Counted from the first letter of the stretch, positions 18,700-28,650 are shown. The stretch: 64,000 bases of DNA from Paulinella micropora (GCA_019918135.1 WBZZ01000408.1:1-64000), one strand, 5' to 3'. A program made the numbers and translations. Notes: generated by a model from the sequence alone, not told the origin.

Positions 18700-18775
18700 G
18701 AGGCGCGCCAAGAAAGTGCAAAATCCTTTTTATTAAAACTAGACAAAGTCTTACACTTGACACTGAGAACGGGGA
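18700..18775 (-). terminator. 3'-end cassette
   Basis: Minus-strand sense reads TCAGTGTCAAGTGTAAGACT, then TTGTCTAGTTTTAATAAAAA and ends at CACTTTCTTGGCGCGCC. The same cassette lies at the 3' end of the gene at 34987 and near a dozen other places, which suggests a transcription-end or mRNA 3'-end signal that travels with gene copies. Confidence 0.55.
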
Positions 18776-19153
18776 GTGGGAGAGGGAAGGAGATGGGGGG
18801 GGGGGGGGCTTAGTGAAGGCGTTTCAAGCTCACGCGAGCGGACGGGGTTTTTAGACGAGAACCAGGGGCACACATAAACTAGCCGGCCCCACGTCACAAA
18901 AAAGCGGGAAGGCGGTAGGTTTCTCCGGGAAAGCACAAGACAATTTGGCGACAAATTTAATTCGAAACGGGAAAGAAAAAAAGTCCACTTCGCAAAGAAA
19001 TGTATGAGAAAGGCGGAGGAAAGGGAAGGGAGAGAGAGAGCGGGGAAGGAGAAGGGAGGGGGAAGAGAGAAAGAAGAGGGGAGAAGGGGCGCCCCATCCC
19101 TTCTCTTCCCCTTCCCTATCCTCTCCCCCGCCCCCCCCCCCCTTCCCTGTCCT

Positions 19154-19338
19154 TTGAGCCCCCCGGGCTCAGGGGGCTCAAGTGGGGGGAAAAAAAAAGG
19201 GGAAGGGGGGGGGCACCCCCCTCCTCACATACATCCCTTCACCTCCCTTCTCTCCCCTCCTCCCGAAAAGGGGGGGGGGGCCCCCCCCCCTCTTTCTTTC
19301 TTTTCTCCCCCATGAGCCCCCTGAGCCCGGGGGGCTCA
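19154..19338. repeat. Composite of two facing TTGAGCCCCCCGGGCTC hairpins
   Basis: The left unit TTGAGCCCCCCGGGCTCAGG is itself a hairpin; the right unit is the same sequence inverted. Between them lies a G-run/C-run core that can also pair. Outer flanks CTGTTCTTTGAG and CTCAAAAAACAGG are complementary. The whole unit of about 190 bases resembles a non-autonomous inverted-repeat element. Similar composites lie at 41716 and 52157. Confidence 0.7.
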
Positions 19339-19647
19339 AAAAACAGGGGAAGGGGGGGGGGGAAGAGCGCAGAATCTACAAAAAATTTAATTTTAAAAAA
19401 TCCCCCAACAAAGCCTTGCATTTGATAGAGAGCTGGGAGAGGGAAGAGGCAAAGAGGGGGGAGAGCACAAATTGTCGTAGCACCCCCGCGTCTGATAACA
19501 GGGAACTCCCGCGTTCGTGATACAAGCATCTCAGCTTGCAAATTGAGCAGATGGGGCGTGTTTGTTCTCTGCTGCTTGTAGACAAAGCTGGAGCATAAAC
19601 CAGCAGAGCCGGCGCGACAGCGCCTAAGCACCAACAGACCGAAGGAC

Positions 19648-20953
19648 ATGTTCAGCAGCCTGGACTTCGACTCTGACCCCGGCGCCACCGACCTCCGCCA
19701 ATGGTCTTCACCTCGCCTTACAGGCACTACTGTTTCCAAGACGAGCTGGATTCGGCAATCAAGAAGCGACGAAAGGCCCCGGGCTCTGTTGTTCGCAGGG
19801 TCTCACCGACCCGGCAGAAACGCAGCTTTCTGCCTGCCAATGTGGCGTCCCTTGACGAGGCAGCCGTCAACGCAGCCACCCAGGCACAGGAAGCTTGCAC
19901 CGTAGGGGCCGTCAGGGAGTGCATGCTGTCCCTAGGCTCACCCCCGGGCCCCTCCGCCAAGCTCGGGCCGGATGCGACCGACACGGACAGGCTGGTGGCT
20001 TTCTTTGCCCATGTGCTCGTGCACCGGGTGAACATAGCCAGCCCTCAGTGCAGAAGGGCCTAAGCCGTGTGGAAGCACCTAGAGGTGCCAGTGCGCCTTC
20101 GCACACACCGTTCTGGGGCGGGCCCTGGAAGCTCAGCGGCTGGCGGGCGTGCAACTTCCCCGACTACTGCTACGCTCCCTCCCATGCTAGAGTGAACCTG
20201 GTCGCTACTTGCACGGAGCCGCTGCGCGGGGGTGGTGCGGCGGAGCACGGTTGGCCAGTCCAGCTGGCCGGGGGCCCAGCGAGGACGACGCGTGCTGCGG
20301 CTGCGAGTCTCGGTCGGGGGCCGCGGCTCTGGCCGCCCGCGGTTTCCCAGACGACAGGGCCTGTCTAGTGCGAGGCCTGGCCCTACGGCACTGCGCAGCA
20401 ACTCGGCGCTGGGAGGTGTGCTGGCCTCGAAGCTAGCACGGGCGGGGGCGGCTACGTATACGTCTTGCGATCCTTTGAGGTGAGGGCCAAGTACGGAGTC
20501 CCCGCCGGTGCCCTGGCTGCTACCGAGTGGCCCGGCTACTTTACGCAGGCCTTTAAACTGGCGGAGCCGGTGGAGCCGGCGGAGCAAGGGGGTCACCATT
20601 CCACCGTCTCCAGATCCCCTTCCAACCCTCCACCAAATTACGTCCCCGCACAGGATGGCAACTTAATTCCCTTGGTTGGCTTAATTCCAGAACAGATACA
20701 GCAGACCCAAAAAGAGATAAAAAAAATTTGGGAAAGACAGCAGCAACAACTACGCAGGTCTGCCCGGTGCAACCCCCAACGCGCCAAACCCCCGCCATAC
20801 CCGCCACCAGGAAGACAACCCCTGCCTACAGTGGACTCGGATATGTCGGAGGGAGAAAAAGGATCTCTCGAAACAGACATTACAGCAGCGCGCCCCAGCG
20901 CGACAGGCAGGTTGGTTTCTTGTATCAAGGAGGTTTGCGTCCGGGCTTATTGA
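19648..20953 (+). pseudogene. Degraded coding region, unknown
   Basis: About 1.3 kb of plus-strand sequence with protein-like stretches in series: MFSSLDFDSDPGATDLRQW, then SVVRRVSPTRQKRSFLPANV, DATDTDRLVAFFAHVLVHRV, NFPDYCYAPSHARVNLV, YGVPAGALAATEWPGYF and a Pro/Gln-rich end. No continuous frame covers it, so it is either broken several times or badly affected by sequence errors. A Gly-rich segment and Pro-rich tail are the only features; function unknown. Confidence 0.45.
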
Positions 20954-20994
20954 GACAAGCAAACACAAGAGAAGCTAATAAAAAAAGGAAACCA

Positions 20995-21174
20995 ATGTCC
21001 ACACACTCCGGGTTGCTCTCCATGCCTTTGGATATCTGGCCGCTTGTAAGGGACCTGGTAAGTGCCGGAGAGGCAGTTACTTGGAACTTAGTGTGCAAGC
21101 AGTTTAATGAACTAGTACAAACATACCAGTTTTGGGCAGAGTTACCATCCATGTCTTTCGGCGGCCTGCACTAA
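20995..21174 (+). CDS. F-box domain ORF
   Basis: 59 residues from the ATG at 20995. LLSMPLDIWPLVRDLVSAGE followed by LVCKQFNELVQTYQFWAEL is a textbook F-box (Pro-Leu-Asp-Ile-Trp start, a Val-Cys-Lys-x-Phe middle and a final Phe-Trp). It is followed 13 bases later by an LRR ORF, the same order as at 10120-12095. Skp1-binding adaptor function is inferred from the family. Confidence 0.65.
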   Translation: MSTHSGLLSMPLDIWPLVRDLVSAGEAVTWNLVCKQFNELVQTYQFWAELPSMSFGGLH

Positions 21175-21187
21175 GAAACTAGTATCA

Positions 21188-21547
21188 GTGATCACAAACT
21201 TACAGGTACAAGAACTAACAATCGTAGGCTCAACGTCGCCAGAACTTGTGGGGGCATTCTCTGCGATTCACATTTTGGACTTGGACCAGCACGACGACAC
21301 GAACGACTGCTTGAGGCGGCTACGCAGCGCAAGCTCGCTGGCTGTGCTGCGGATCGGGCGCAGCGACATCACTGACGCGGAATTGCAGGCCATACTGCCC
21401 AGATATACCGGTCTACAGCGCCTGAGTTTGACCTGCTGCTCAAATATTTCGAACCGGACTCTGCAAAAGTTAACGCACCTGCCACAATTGGACGTACAAG
21501 ACTTTACAGAAATGCTTTCCCCACGCTCCTGGGGCTCCGACGTCTGA
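21188..21547 (+). CDS. LRR ORF paired with the F-box
   Basis: 119 codons without an ATG. It contains about four leucine-rich repeats of the cysteine-containing F-box/LRR type, for example LQRLSLTCCSNISNRTLQKL and LAVLRIGRSDITDAELQAIL, the 'C-x-x-I-(S/T)-(N/D)' pattern typical of FBXL proteins. It probably belongs with the F-box ORF upstream (about one break). Confidence 0.6.
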   Translation: MITNLQVQELTIVGSTSPELVGAFSAIHILDLDQHDDTNDCLRRLRSASSLAVLRIGRSDITDAELQAILPRYTGLQRLSLTCCSNISNRTLQKLTHLPQLDVQDFTEMLSPRSWGSDV

Positions 21548-21599
21548 GCAAATTGTAGCCACAAGATTGCAAAGAGAAAAGAGATTTTTTTTTAAGTAA

Positions 21600-21640
21600 A
21601 AAGCTTGACAAAAGTATTAAACTTTGGCACTGAGACCTAG
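21600..21640 (-). terminator. 3'-end cassette
   Basis: Minus-strand sense AGTGCCAAAGTTTAATACTT then TTGTCAAGCTTTTTACTTAA. It directly follows the gene fragment at 21637, as the equivalent cassette follows the intact parent at 34987. Confidence 0.55.
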
Positions 21641-21915
21641 TGACCAAGGTTGAGGGGGGCCTTTGTTCTTGTCACTTCGGCTAAGGGAACCAACAACTGC
21701 GAACGCATCTCCTTCCAATAAGGGTGGCTACAGCGTGTTGACAAGGTTATGTCCACGTGGAGGACCAGCTCGTGGCAAAATATGTCCAGACGGCGCGGGG
21801 ATCCCGTAATATCTTGAAGTACATAGCCGGAAATGTCAGTCAACGGGTGCACAAAACCCTCGCATGTCGTTGCCCTGGATCCACTGGCGCGCGTAGGGCC
21901 CGGTCGACTGCACCC
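21637..21915 (-). pseudogene. Fragment of the gene at 34987-35688
   Basis: Closely matches the C-terminal coding part of the ORF at 34987-35688: DISGYVLQD against EISGYVLQD, and CSHPYWKEMRSQLL against YSYACWKEMRSQLL. A middle piece is missing between about 21850 and 21870. It carries the parental 3' cassette. Confidence 0.7.
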
Positions 21916-22049
21916 CAGAGAATCGCGACCTCAATCGGAAGCAAAAAAAAGTCTTTTTAATTAAAACCTGACAAAGTTGTCCACTTGGCACTGAAAAGAA
22001 GAAAAAAAAATAATTTGTCCGACAACCAAAGAAACGGGCAAGGGGAGGT

Positions 22050-22400
22050 TTCCAACTTACATTTCTTGCCCGCGAACTTGCTGGTTCGCGTCAAAACCCG
22101 GGCGTTTTCCGGCAGAATTATGGGTTTTCCGCAAAACCCGGCCGTTTTCGAGTGAATCCGAACTTTTTTCCGAATCCGCCGAGGCGGGAAAAACTTTTTT
22201 TTAAGGGAACACAAACCTCCCCCTTCTCCGGGGGGGGGGCCTCCCCTCAGGGAGGGTGAGGCAGAAAAAGAAAAACTAATTGCGGGGCTTTTTTGCAAAA
22301 CCCGGACGTTTTCCCGCGAATTTGTCGGGTGGAGCGTTTTGGCCGAGAATTTGCCGGTTTTGCGGCAAAAACCAGGCGTTTTTCCGTGAATCAGCAGCGC
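22050..22400. repeat. Array of palindromic ~41-bp repeats, block 1
   Basis: Degenerate units built on AAAACCCGGGCGTTTTCCG and GCGGCAAAAACCAGGCGTTT alternate with a G/C-run core (CTCCGGGGGGGGGGCCTC). The block resembles blocks at 24050, 28850, 31660 and 34415. The half-unit TTTTTTCCGAATCCGCC recurs in each. Confidence 0.7.
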
Positions 22401-22840
22401 CACTTCCTATCCCGTCCAAGCAGTGTCCACGTCTCGTACAAAGAAGTCAGGAGTCCAGGAGTGCAGTTCCACCTCGGCCTGCCCCTCGGCCTCGCTACTT
22501 CCTGGGGCCACACAATCAACACGGCTGCCTCGCGCGCACGCGAGTGCTCATCCTCAAACACGCAAGGTCGGCTGCGACCCACCCCCATCGCTGTCAGCGT
22601 CTCTGCTAGGCGGGCCGCCGTCTCTCTTGCTTGCAGAACTCGGCCAAGGATCCACACTACCCAGGTTTTTGCGTCCTCCGTCAACACCTTGGCTACCGCC
22701 ACCAAACCCGCTTCTGTCTTGCTTAGGCCCGCGCAGGCTTTGATCAGCTGCACCCGGTACTTCTCGAACGATACAGAATGGACCCATAGCACCTCGTCGC
22801 CGGGCAGCTTAGACGAAGCGGGAGCTAAGCCAGGCTTCAT
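22391..22840 (-). CDS. Hypothetical protein
   Basis: 149 residues from the ATG at 22840. The central long amphipathic helices (LIKACAGLSKTEAGLVAVAK, LQARETAARLAETL) suggest a compact alpha-helical protein. No domain is recognised. The 3' end abuts repeat block 1, and the stop lies inside it, so the C-terminus may have been changed. Confidence 0.45.
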   Translation of the reverse strand: MKPGLAPASSKLPGDEVLWVHSVSFEKYRVQLIKACAGLSKTEAGLVAVAKVLTEDAKTWVVWILGRVLQARETAARLAETLTAMGVGRSRPCVFEDEHSRAREAAVLIVWPQEVARPRGRPRWNCTPGLLTSLYETWTLLGRDRKWRC

Positions 22841-23177
22841 TCGCAGGCTCCCCCAGGCTACTTCCGAGGGGAAGGGTGCTAAAAAACTTTTCTAATTGGT
22901 GGAGCATCACAATGCTGGCGCGCCTTTTCTTTCCCCGAGCGAGGGAGAGTCGCCTCCCTCCCCTCCCTTGCGCCAAACCTTGCTGCTGCGGATGCAATAT
23001 AGGAGGGGGGTCTGCTGCCCAGGAGTCCTCTCTCTTCTTCCTCTCCGCATCCTTTCCCCCGTCCGTTTTTTTTGTTGTCGTGCTGTAGCACGGTGCGTAG
23101 ATCTGCGGAAATAGGAGCAATATGAAAAGTAGAAAATAATTTTTTTTCGAAACGTGTTGCACACGCAAACAAGGGAC

Positions 23178-23204
23178 GGGGGGGGGGGGGGGGGGGGGGG
23201 GGGG
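23178..23204. repeat. Run of 27 guanines
   Basis: An uninterrupted G run of about 27 followed 30 bases later by C runs (up to 14). It is able to form quadruplex or slipped structures; the exact length is likely to vary between molecules and reads. Confidence 0.9.
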
Positions 23205-23309
23205 ACAGGTAGACGCCCCATCGCCCCCCTACTCCCCCCCCCCCCCCGCCAGCCCCCCCAAACCAGCTGGCGTACATAGAGCGACTGGGCTCGAGCGCCC
23301 GCGAACATC

Positions 23310-23658
23310 GGACTACTTTATAACAGCCTCTGGGCGCTGTCGGGAGAGCTGGATGAGCTACGCAGGACCTTTGCGCCCTAACTACTGACCAAATACGCTG
23401 AGCTGACTCAGGAACACCAGAAACTCCGGGACGAGCTCGCCACACTTGCAAACTTGCCCACTACCGTCAGCTACGACGGCGACGACGACGGCGAGGACGC
23501 GAGCCGCGCCGCCAGACTCGCAGCTTACCCTGGCAAACTACCAGAGCATGACAGCTAATGAACTAGAGGATGCCCTCAACATGCTGCTGGCGGCGGTTGA
23601 CCAGTGCGCTTGGGAGAGCGAAAATCTCCACCAGGAGATAAATCAGTGCCACAATTAA
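23310..23658 (+). pseudogene. Coiled-coil gene relic
   Basis: Successive protein-like pieces on the plus strand: LLYNSLWALSGELDELRR, LLTKYAELTQEHQKLRDELA, then MTANELEDALNMLLAAVDQ and CAWESENLHQEINQCHN near the end. These have heptad-like spacing. No single open frame spans them. Probably the remnant of a gene like the coiled-coil protein at 33040, though no clear match is seen. Confidence 0.4.
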
Positions 23659-23659
23659 A

Positions 23660-23760
23660 CATATGTTACCTTTTTCTCCCAGCTATAGAAATCTCTAAGG
23701 GGGGTTCACCTCCTCAAGATTTCAATCCGATCCGGTCTCTCCAAGATTTCAATCCAGATC
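23660..23760 (-). repeat. Dispersed GGATTGAAATCTGGAGGAGG repeat
   Basis: The minus strand carries GGATCGGATTGAAATC, GAGGAGGTGAACCCC and AGCTGGGAG. Related copies are at 28495-28560 (minus), 42975-43085 (plus) and 63860-63970 (plus), plus partial copies at 31620 and 63368. Confidence 0.65.
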
Positions 23761-24049
23761 CGTAAAGCTTAAATCCAAAAAAGATAGCAAAGGTCGTGAT
23801 GAAATTTAGCGAAGCAAAAGGACAACACTCATACGTAAAAAATACTCGAATTTGAATCATGCAAGCGTTGCGTGATCTTCTTACAGTTTCTGTCTTTTTG
23901 CTTTGCGACCAGTGTATGATTCGCAGTCCGAGAACTAGAAGTTGAACGAGCGCGCGCGTCTGCGCGCCAAGTATAATTTTCAATTACTTTAATAAATTAT
24001 GTAGAACTTTCGTTGTGCCAGAACATGTACAACTCCCAATATTTTTCTT

Positions 24050-24400
24050 CCAACCTACACTTTTTGCCGCGAACTTGTTGGTTTGCGGCAAAACCCGGGC
24101 GTTTTCCGGCAAAAGTATTGGTTTTCTGCAAAACCCGGTCGTTTTCAAGTGAATCCGAACTTTTTTCCGAATCCGCCAAGGCGAAAAAAACCTTTTTGTT
24201 CAGGGAACACAAACCTCACCTCCCCCGGGGAGGCCTCCTCTCAGGGAGGAAAGGTGAGGCAGAAAAGGAAAAAACTAATTGCGGGGCTTTTTTGCAAAAC
24301 CCGGACGTTTTTCTGCGAATTTGTCGGATGGGCGTTTTGGGCAGCAAATTTGCCGGTTTTGCGTCAGAAACCAGGCGTTTTTCCGTGAATCTAAATCTTA
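24050..24400. repeat. Array of palindromic ~41-bp repeats, block 2
   Basis: Nearly the same sequence as block 1 (22050), including the order of sub-units and the G/C core. It overlaps the stop of the gene at 24391. The two blocks share more than 80% of positions by eye over 300 bases. Confidence 0.7.
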
Positions 24401-24921
24401 AAGCACGGCCCAGATGAATGGCCGTTTCTACCGTTAAGTTGCAGGTTACAGGCACAATTTCTGTCTTTTTTCTTTGTTTTGTGTGGCTTCTGTGTCCTTG
24501 TCGCGCTGGTGATCTGCTTGCTGCGGCTGCCCATTTGTCTTGATTGCAGATAGTTTAGCCAAGAGATCGCTTGCAGTGTACTAGGGCAGCAAGAAACCCT
24601 TGGCTGCGGCCCGTGTTTGCCCAGGCACGAATACATGCTTTGGACAGGCTTCAGGTCTAACTTGGGAAATTCTTTCTGCAGACAGACTAAAAACTGCTTT
24701 TTAGCCTGCCTGCTCAAAACATCCTGGCCAAGACCCAAGGCGCTTGCAAAGCTCGCTAAAAGATCCTTGAGCCTTATTGCAAACATGCCCTTGTTTGATT
24801 TTCGCGAGATATAAAAGACGTGAGGGCGTTCGTGACTTGCAGGCTTGGCTAGACCTGGCAGCTTTTGCTGCGTTGCGACTTGGGACAGTAATTCCACCAA
24901 CCAGGGATAGAATTTATCCAT
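24391..24921 (-). CDS. Hypothetical protein
   Basis: 176 residues if the ATG at 24921 is used, 35 bases after the stop of the upstream gene (24957); the open frame extends farther but overlaps that gene. It is helical with a basic C-terminal third (SRSKQITSATRTQKPHKTKK) that could be a nuclear signal. The last codons lie in repeat block 2. Tight spacing suggests joint expression with the gene at 24957. Confidence 0.55.
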   Translation of the reverse strand: MDKFYPWLVELLSQVATQQKLPGLAKPASHERPHVFYISRKSNKGMFAIRLKDLLASFASALGLGQDVLSRQAKKQFLVCLQKEFPKLDLKPVQSMYSCLGKHGPQPRVSCCPSTLQAISWLNYLQSRQMGSRSKQITSATRTQKPHKTKKKDRNCACNLQLNGRNGHSSGPCFKI

Positions 24922-24956
24922 AATTTCGCGATCGATCGCCTGGTATTGGCCGATGC

Positions 24957-26666
24957 TTACGGCTGGAACGCGTTCGGATCGTAACGCTTCTTCTTCTTTT
25001 TCCTGGACGAGATCAGCTGCCGTGGCAAGACGTAAAAGTCTAGCAGGCACTCCTCCTGTAGCAGATCTTGGGCGGTCCAGAGCGGGTTGCCGTTTTCGTC
25101 GGGCAAAATCAGGACCTGGCTGCGGTTGGATAAGATGATGGGCGCTGATTGACCAGCCCGCCTACCGCTTATTTGCAAGTCGGCGCGTAGCGCTCGGAGA
25201 AGCTGGCGGAGTTCAGGCGCCTGCAGGGGTACCCACCTCACCGCGTCAACAACGACTACCAATCTTTGCTGCATCTCCGCCTTTTTTTCCAGCAGCCGGT
25301 ACGCGTTTACATTCCGCAAGACAACGACGTGTTCGTCTCCTACGAGCTTGCAGAAGGACCGAAGTAACTGCCCCAGCTGCAACGGAACCACGCCGGCCAG
25401 GCAGACCCACGGCTGCAGCGAAGAGAAACTCTCTTGCGAATTCTTCTTCACTTGCTGCGAGAGCCAAGCCAGCAAGAAATCTGCGTCGGTTGGCTCAAAG
25501 CAGCCACCTAGCAAGGCGCGCCAGCCCGCCGGGCCGTCTTCTTCCGGAGCCGGCAGGCCGGCGGGCGGCCGTGCCGTCGGGAAAAGAAAACGCTCCAGGG
25601 TAGCCGCGTCGACCGGTTTGGCACACTTGCGCTCCCAGATCTTGAAGATATTCGGTTCCTGTTTGTACATCAACGCCCAGTCGCTTGGCACTAGGCTGTG
25701 TTGATTGTACCTTCGACGCATTTCCTGTAGCTTGATCAGCTGTGTGTACCGAACTTGCTCGCTCGTGTTGCCGAGCACTTGGCGCAGGGCAGACCCCCGG
25801 ACCGCGACGTGCGCGGGGCCCAGCGCCAACCACCAGTGCGACAGCGCGTCGCCCACGTCTTGCCAAAAAAGGGCGGTTGGTTCTGCGTCAAGGGGAAAAA
25901 GCTGTCGGAAATCTTGTGCGTAGTCCTCCGGCTGGAGGCTGGAGCCGGCTTCTAGCCTTATCCGCGCGGCAAAGCGTTGCATGTAGACACTGTGCTGCAC
26001 AGCGCGCGTGTTGACGGGGCTGACCAGCCACGTTTCTTGCCAGGCTAGCTTAGATAGAAGCGACGTCTGCGGGGCCTTGCGGCTGCGGGCTAAAAAGTGC
26101 TCTCGTTCCTCACTGGGCATATTGCTCTTCCAGACGCAACGAGCCAGCTCCTTCAGGTACCAGCAGGGACCCTGCGCTCTGAAGCGTTCGCCGTAGTCGG
26201 TTGGCGGGTTTGATTCGAGGTACTCCACCAACTTCCACAGCAGGTACAGATAATACATGGGCGCGGGGTTTGTCTCGCTCGCACGCGCAAGTTCGAGGGC
26301 GGCGATCCAATATAAGCAAGCAAGCTCTGCGTTGCAAGCGGGAACGCCGCGGCCGGACTTGATACAGCAGCCCAGGAAGAACAGCCCCTCTGGCTGCCAA
26401 AACACGGGCTTGCGGCGAAGTTTCTCCACTGCCAGGAGGTCTTTTTCCTTAGTCTTTGTCGCGAACAATCGCTGAGCCTCCTCCAGCTCGGCAGCTCCGG
26501 GCAGAGCTCTTGCGCCGTCAAGAGCATCCGGTCTAGAGCTCACGACGTGCCAGAGCTCGGCCGACGCTCGTGCCCAGGCCTGCGCCTGTGTGGTATTCGT
26601 TGCGTTGAGTGAGACCGGCAGAGCGCCCTGGTCACCGCCTAACTCTGGTTGCGACTGGTTTTCCAT
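24957..26666 (-). CDS. Large hypothetical protein, one Sel1-like unit
   Basis: 569 residues from the ATG at 26666; the frame upstream of that is a low-complexity artefact. Residues about 95-130 (FFLGCCIKSGRGVPACNAEL) look like one Sel1-like helical repeat. The middle is helical; the second half contains beta-strand-like stretches (EHVVVLRNVNAYRLL, QRLVVVVDAVRWVPLQ) that hint at an alpha/beta fold, perhaps NTPase-like but with no Walker A motif. The C-terminus is basic (SSRKKKKKRYDPN). Family not recognised. Confidence 0.6.
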   Translation of the reverse strand: MENQSQPELGGDQGALPVSLNATNTTQAQAWARASAELWHVVSSRPDALDGARALPGAAELEEAQRLFATKTKEKDLLAVEKLRRKPVFWQPEGLFFLGCCIKSGRGVPACNAELACLYWIAALELARASETNPAPMYYLYLLWKLVEYLESNPPTDYGERFRAQGPCWYLKELARCVWKSNMPSEEREHFLARSRKAPQTSLLSKLAWQETWLVSPVNTRAVQHSVYMQRFAARIRLEAGSSLQPEDYAQDFRQLFPLDAEPTALFWQDVGDALSHWWLALGPAHVAVRGSALRQVLGNTSEQVRYTQLIKLQEMRRRYNQHSLVPSDWALMYKQEPNIFKIWERKCAKPVDAATLERFLFPTARPPAGLPAPEEDGPAGWRALLGGCFEPTDADFLLAWLSQQVKKNSQESFSSLQPWVCLAGVVPLQLGQLLRSFCKLVGDEHVVVLRNVNAYRLLEKKAEMQQRLVVVVDAVRWVPLQAPELRQLLRALRADLQISGRRAGQSAPIILSNRSQVLILPDENGNPLWTAQDLLQEECLLDFYVLPRQLISSRKKKKKRYDPNAFQP

Positions 26667-26846
26667 TTCGTGCTCCAACCAAAAAGTGCCTAGTATGTTT
26701 GCAATAACAGGAATTAGCTGCAAGTTTGGTTCCTCCTTGTCGATTCTTCTTCCCCCCCCCCCCCCTTTTCCCTCTCCAATCTTCTTTGCCCCCCTCCCCC
26801 TTTCCACCTTCCCCCGCGCGCCTGCTCTGCCCCTCTCCTTGTAAGC

Positions 26847-26893
<47 letters not shown>

Positions 26894-27035
26894 CAAGAGA
26901 AAAAGGGGGGGGGCGCCCCCCCCCTCCCTTTGTCCCTTTGTAACGCACTAAGAGCATGTTTTTGGTATAATCGAGCTAGCAAAAATTTAAAACATTAATT
27001 CTTGTATTAGGTCTTAGGTCTTGCATGCCTCCCAA
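26667..27035. other. Low-complexity divergent spacer
   Basis: Holds a C-run, a (GA)n microsatellite at about 26846-26890 and a GGGGGGGCGCCCCCCCC hairpin at about 26905-26922, then AT-rich DNA just upstream of the Sel1 gene. Promoters of the two divergent genes must be here; no motif is clear. Confidence 0.6.
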
Positions 27036-28100
27036 ATGGTAACTGGTCCTAGCCGCCAGAACAATCGACACCCGAGCCGCCGGCTTGGCACAGCAGAACT
27101 GCAAACGATACTGGCAGGGGCAATACGCGAGAGGTTGCATCGAGTGACAAAAGCAGCTGAAGAAGGTGACGTCGAGGCCCAAGCGTGCCTGGCGGAAATG
27201 TACCTGCACGGAAGTCCAACGGACGGCGTTTCCAGAGACATTGCCAAGGCAGTAGAACTCTTCAAACTATCAGCGGAGGGAGGGGATTCACACGCACAGT
27301 TTTGCCTATCATCCATTTATACTTACGGAACTGGCGTGGAGCGGGACTTGGTTCAGGCAGCGCAGTGGCTTACGCGTGCAGCGAAGCAAGGAAACGCAGA
27401 AGCGCAGCGTTGGCTGGGGGCGTGTTATATGAAGGGGAAAGGAGTCGTGAAAAACAAAGTCGAGGCCGCGAAATGGTACACGTCAGCATCTGAGCTTGGA
27501 CAGACGGACGCGCAGTTTCGTCTGGCCCGGTGCTACATGAATGGCCAAGGCGTGGCCAAAGATGAAGCCAAAGCCGCGCAGTGGTACGAGCGCGCCGCTT
27601 TGAAGGGGAACGCAGAGGCGCAGCTGTGGCTGGGCGACTGCTACTCGAGAGGCAAGGGGGTCCCCCTAAACGAGGCCAGGGCTTTCCGCTTGTACCAAAA
27701 AGCAGCTTCCAAGAATTTGGCGGGCGCGCAGCTGCGGCTGGGGGCTTGCTATATGTACGGGATGGGGACGCCCAAGAATCAGACCAAGGCGTGTGAATTC
27801 TACCAAAAAGCGGCGTTGCAAGGCAATGACGAAGGACAGTTCAGGCTTGGGTTATGCTACTGCTCTGGCGAGGGGGTGCGCATAGACAAAGCCGAATCCG
27901 CAGCCTGGATCGGCAAGGCCGCAGCGCAGGGCCATGCCAACGCTCGATGCTTGCTAGGCGCTTACCATTTCTTTGGTTGGGCAATGCCAAAGGACGAAGC
28001 CAAGGGCGCACAGTACTGGGGCCAGGCAGCTGCGCAGGGCTGCGATTTTGCACAGAAAAGCCTGGGCACCTACGTCCAAACACCACTACCTTCCATTTAA
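27036..28100 (+). CDS. Sel1-repeat (SLR) protein
   Basis: 354 residues from the ATG at 27036. After a basic lead of about 30 residues come eight tandem Sel1-like repeats of 36 residues with the classical pattern 'A-x-x-x-LG-x-x-Y-x-x-G-x-G-V-x-x-(D/N)-x-x-(K/E)-A-x-x-W-(Y/L)-x-x-A-A'. Good examples are AQRWLGACYMKGKGVVKNKV and AQFRLARCYMNGQGVAKDEA. Sel1 repeats form a superhelical scaffold for protein contacts, for instance in ERAD adaptors and bacterial effectors. The protein has no signal peptide or membrane segment. It is the only intact member; several 3'-end copies and relics lie elsewhere in the window. Confidence 0.85.
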   Translation: MVTGPSRQNNRHPSRRLGTAELQTILAGAIRERLHRVTKAAEEGDVEAQACLAEMYLHGSPTDGVSRDIAKAVELFKLSAEGGDSHAQFCLSSIYTYGTGVERDLVQAAQWLTRAAKQGNAEAQRWLGACYMKGKGVVKNKVEAAKWYTSASELGQTDAQFRLARCYMNGQGVAKDEAKAAQWYERAALKGNAEAQLWLGDCYSRGKGVPLNEARAFRLYQKAASKNLAGAQLRLGACYMYGMGTPKNQTKACEFYQKAALQGNDEGQFRLGLCYCSGEGVRIDKAESAAWIGKAAAQGHANARCLLGAYHFFGWAMPKDEAKGAQYWGQAAAQGCDFAQKSLGTYVQTPLPSI

Positions 28101-28494
28101 TAAAAGAATAATTTCAAAACAAAACCGCGCCAGGGTGTGACTAGTGAATTAATTTAATAAATTGTGTAGAACGGGTGCCGGCAGCCCCTCGGCGCAGAAT
28201 TCGCAAGCGTGCTTGGCGCGCACAGACCAGCGCGTGCGACGACCACCAGATGCGCTTGCCTTCCCAGCAGGCAGTGAAACCGGGACGGATCCACGGGCCC
28301 CGCAGATCCTGGTTCAGCAGCGTGTGCGCTGTCCATAGCTAGGGCCTGGTAGCTCTCTTGGGGAGCAGATAATGTTCAGAGCTGTGTGCCAAAAGCCAGG
28401 GAAGCCAGGGCGGGGGGGAGGAGGCCAAGGGGTTATACTAGCGCCGTCCACGTCGCGTCGAGCCTGTAGTCAAAGAGTAGACCGGCGGGCTCGA

Positions 28495-28560
28495 ACCAGG
28501 ACTCGGCCGGAGGCCTGCCGGTCTCTGGAGGGGTTCGCCTCTCTAAGATTTCAATCCAAT
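28495..28560 (-). repeat. Dispersed GGATTGAAATCT repeat, copy
   Basis: Minus-strand sense: ATTGGATTGAAATCTTAGAG followed by AGGCGAACCCCTCCAGAGACCGGCAGGC in two pieces (AGGCGAACCCC, CAGAGACCGGCAGGC). It abuts the copy of the Sel1 gene 3' end at 28563. Confidence 0.6.
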
Positions 28561-28562
28561 CT

Positions 28563-28650
28563 GGGCCCAGGCATCTGCGAAGGGCTGCAACTTTGCACAG
28601 AAGAGCATGGGCACCTACGTCCAAACGCCACTACCTTCCATTTAGTAAAG
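28563..28650 (+). pseudogene. Copy of the Sel1 gene 3' end
   Basis: About 85 bases match 28018-28105 (CACAGAAGAGCATGGGCACC, CACTACCTTCCATTTA, then AAAGAATAATTTCAAAACAA). A shorter copy of the same end lies at about 31638-31676. Confidence 0.8.

Larger units (their letters stand above)
18095..19640. repeat. Repeat-filled spacer
   Basis: No convincing gene apart from one small minus-strand ORF. Contents: a 3' cassette at 18700-18775, an AAATTTGGCGACAAATTT-type site at 18946, a GA-rich tract, the two-part TTGAGCCCCCCGGGCTC composite at 19154-19338, and a GGCGCGCC site at 18702. Confidence 0.6.

Noticed and set aside
24083-24388. Repetitive ORFs with NPGVFRQK-like motifs in the 41-bp arrays
   Set aside because: Both strands give similar ORFs because the units are palindromic; frames change between blocks, so coding is not conserved.
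26714-26982. ORFs upstream of the 26666 ATG
   Set aside because: They consist of translated (GA)n and C runs; the ATG at 26666 starts the natural protein sequence.
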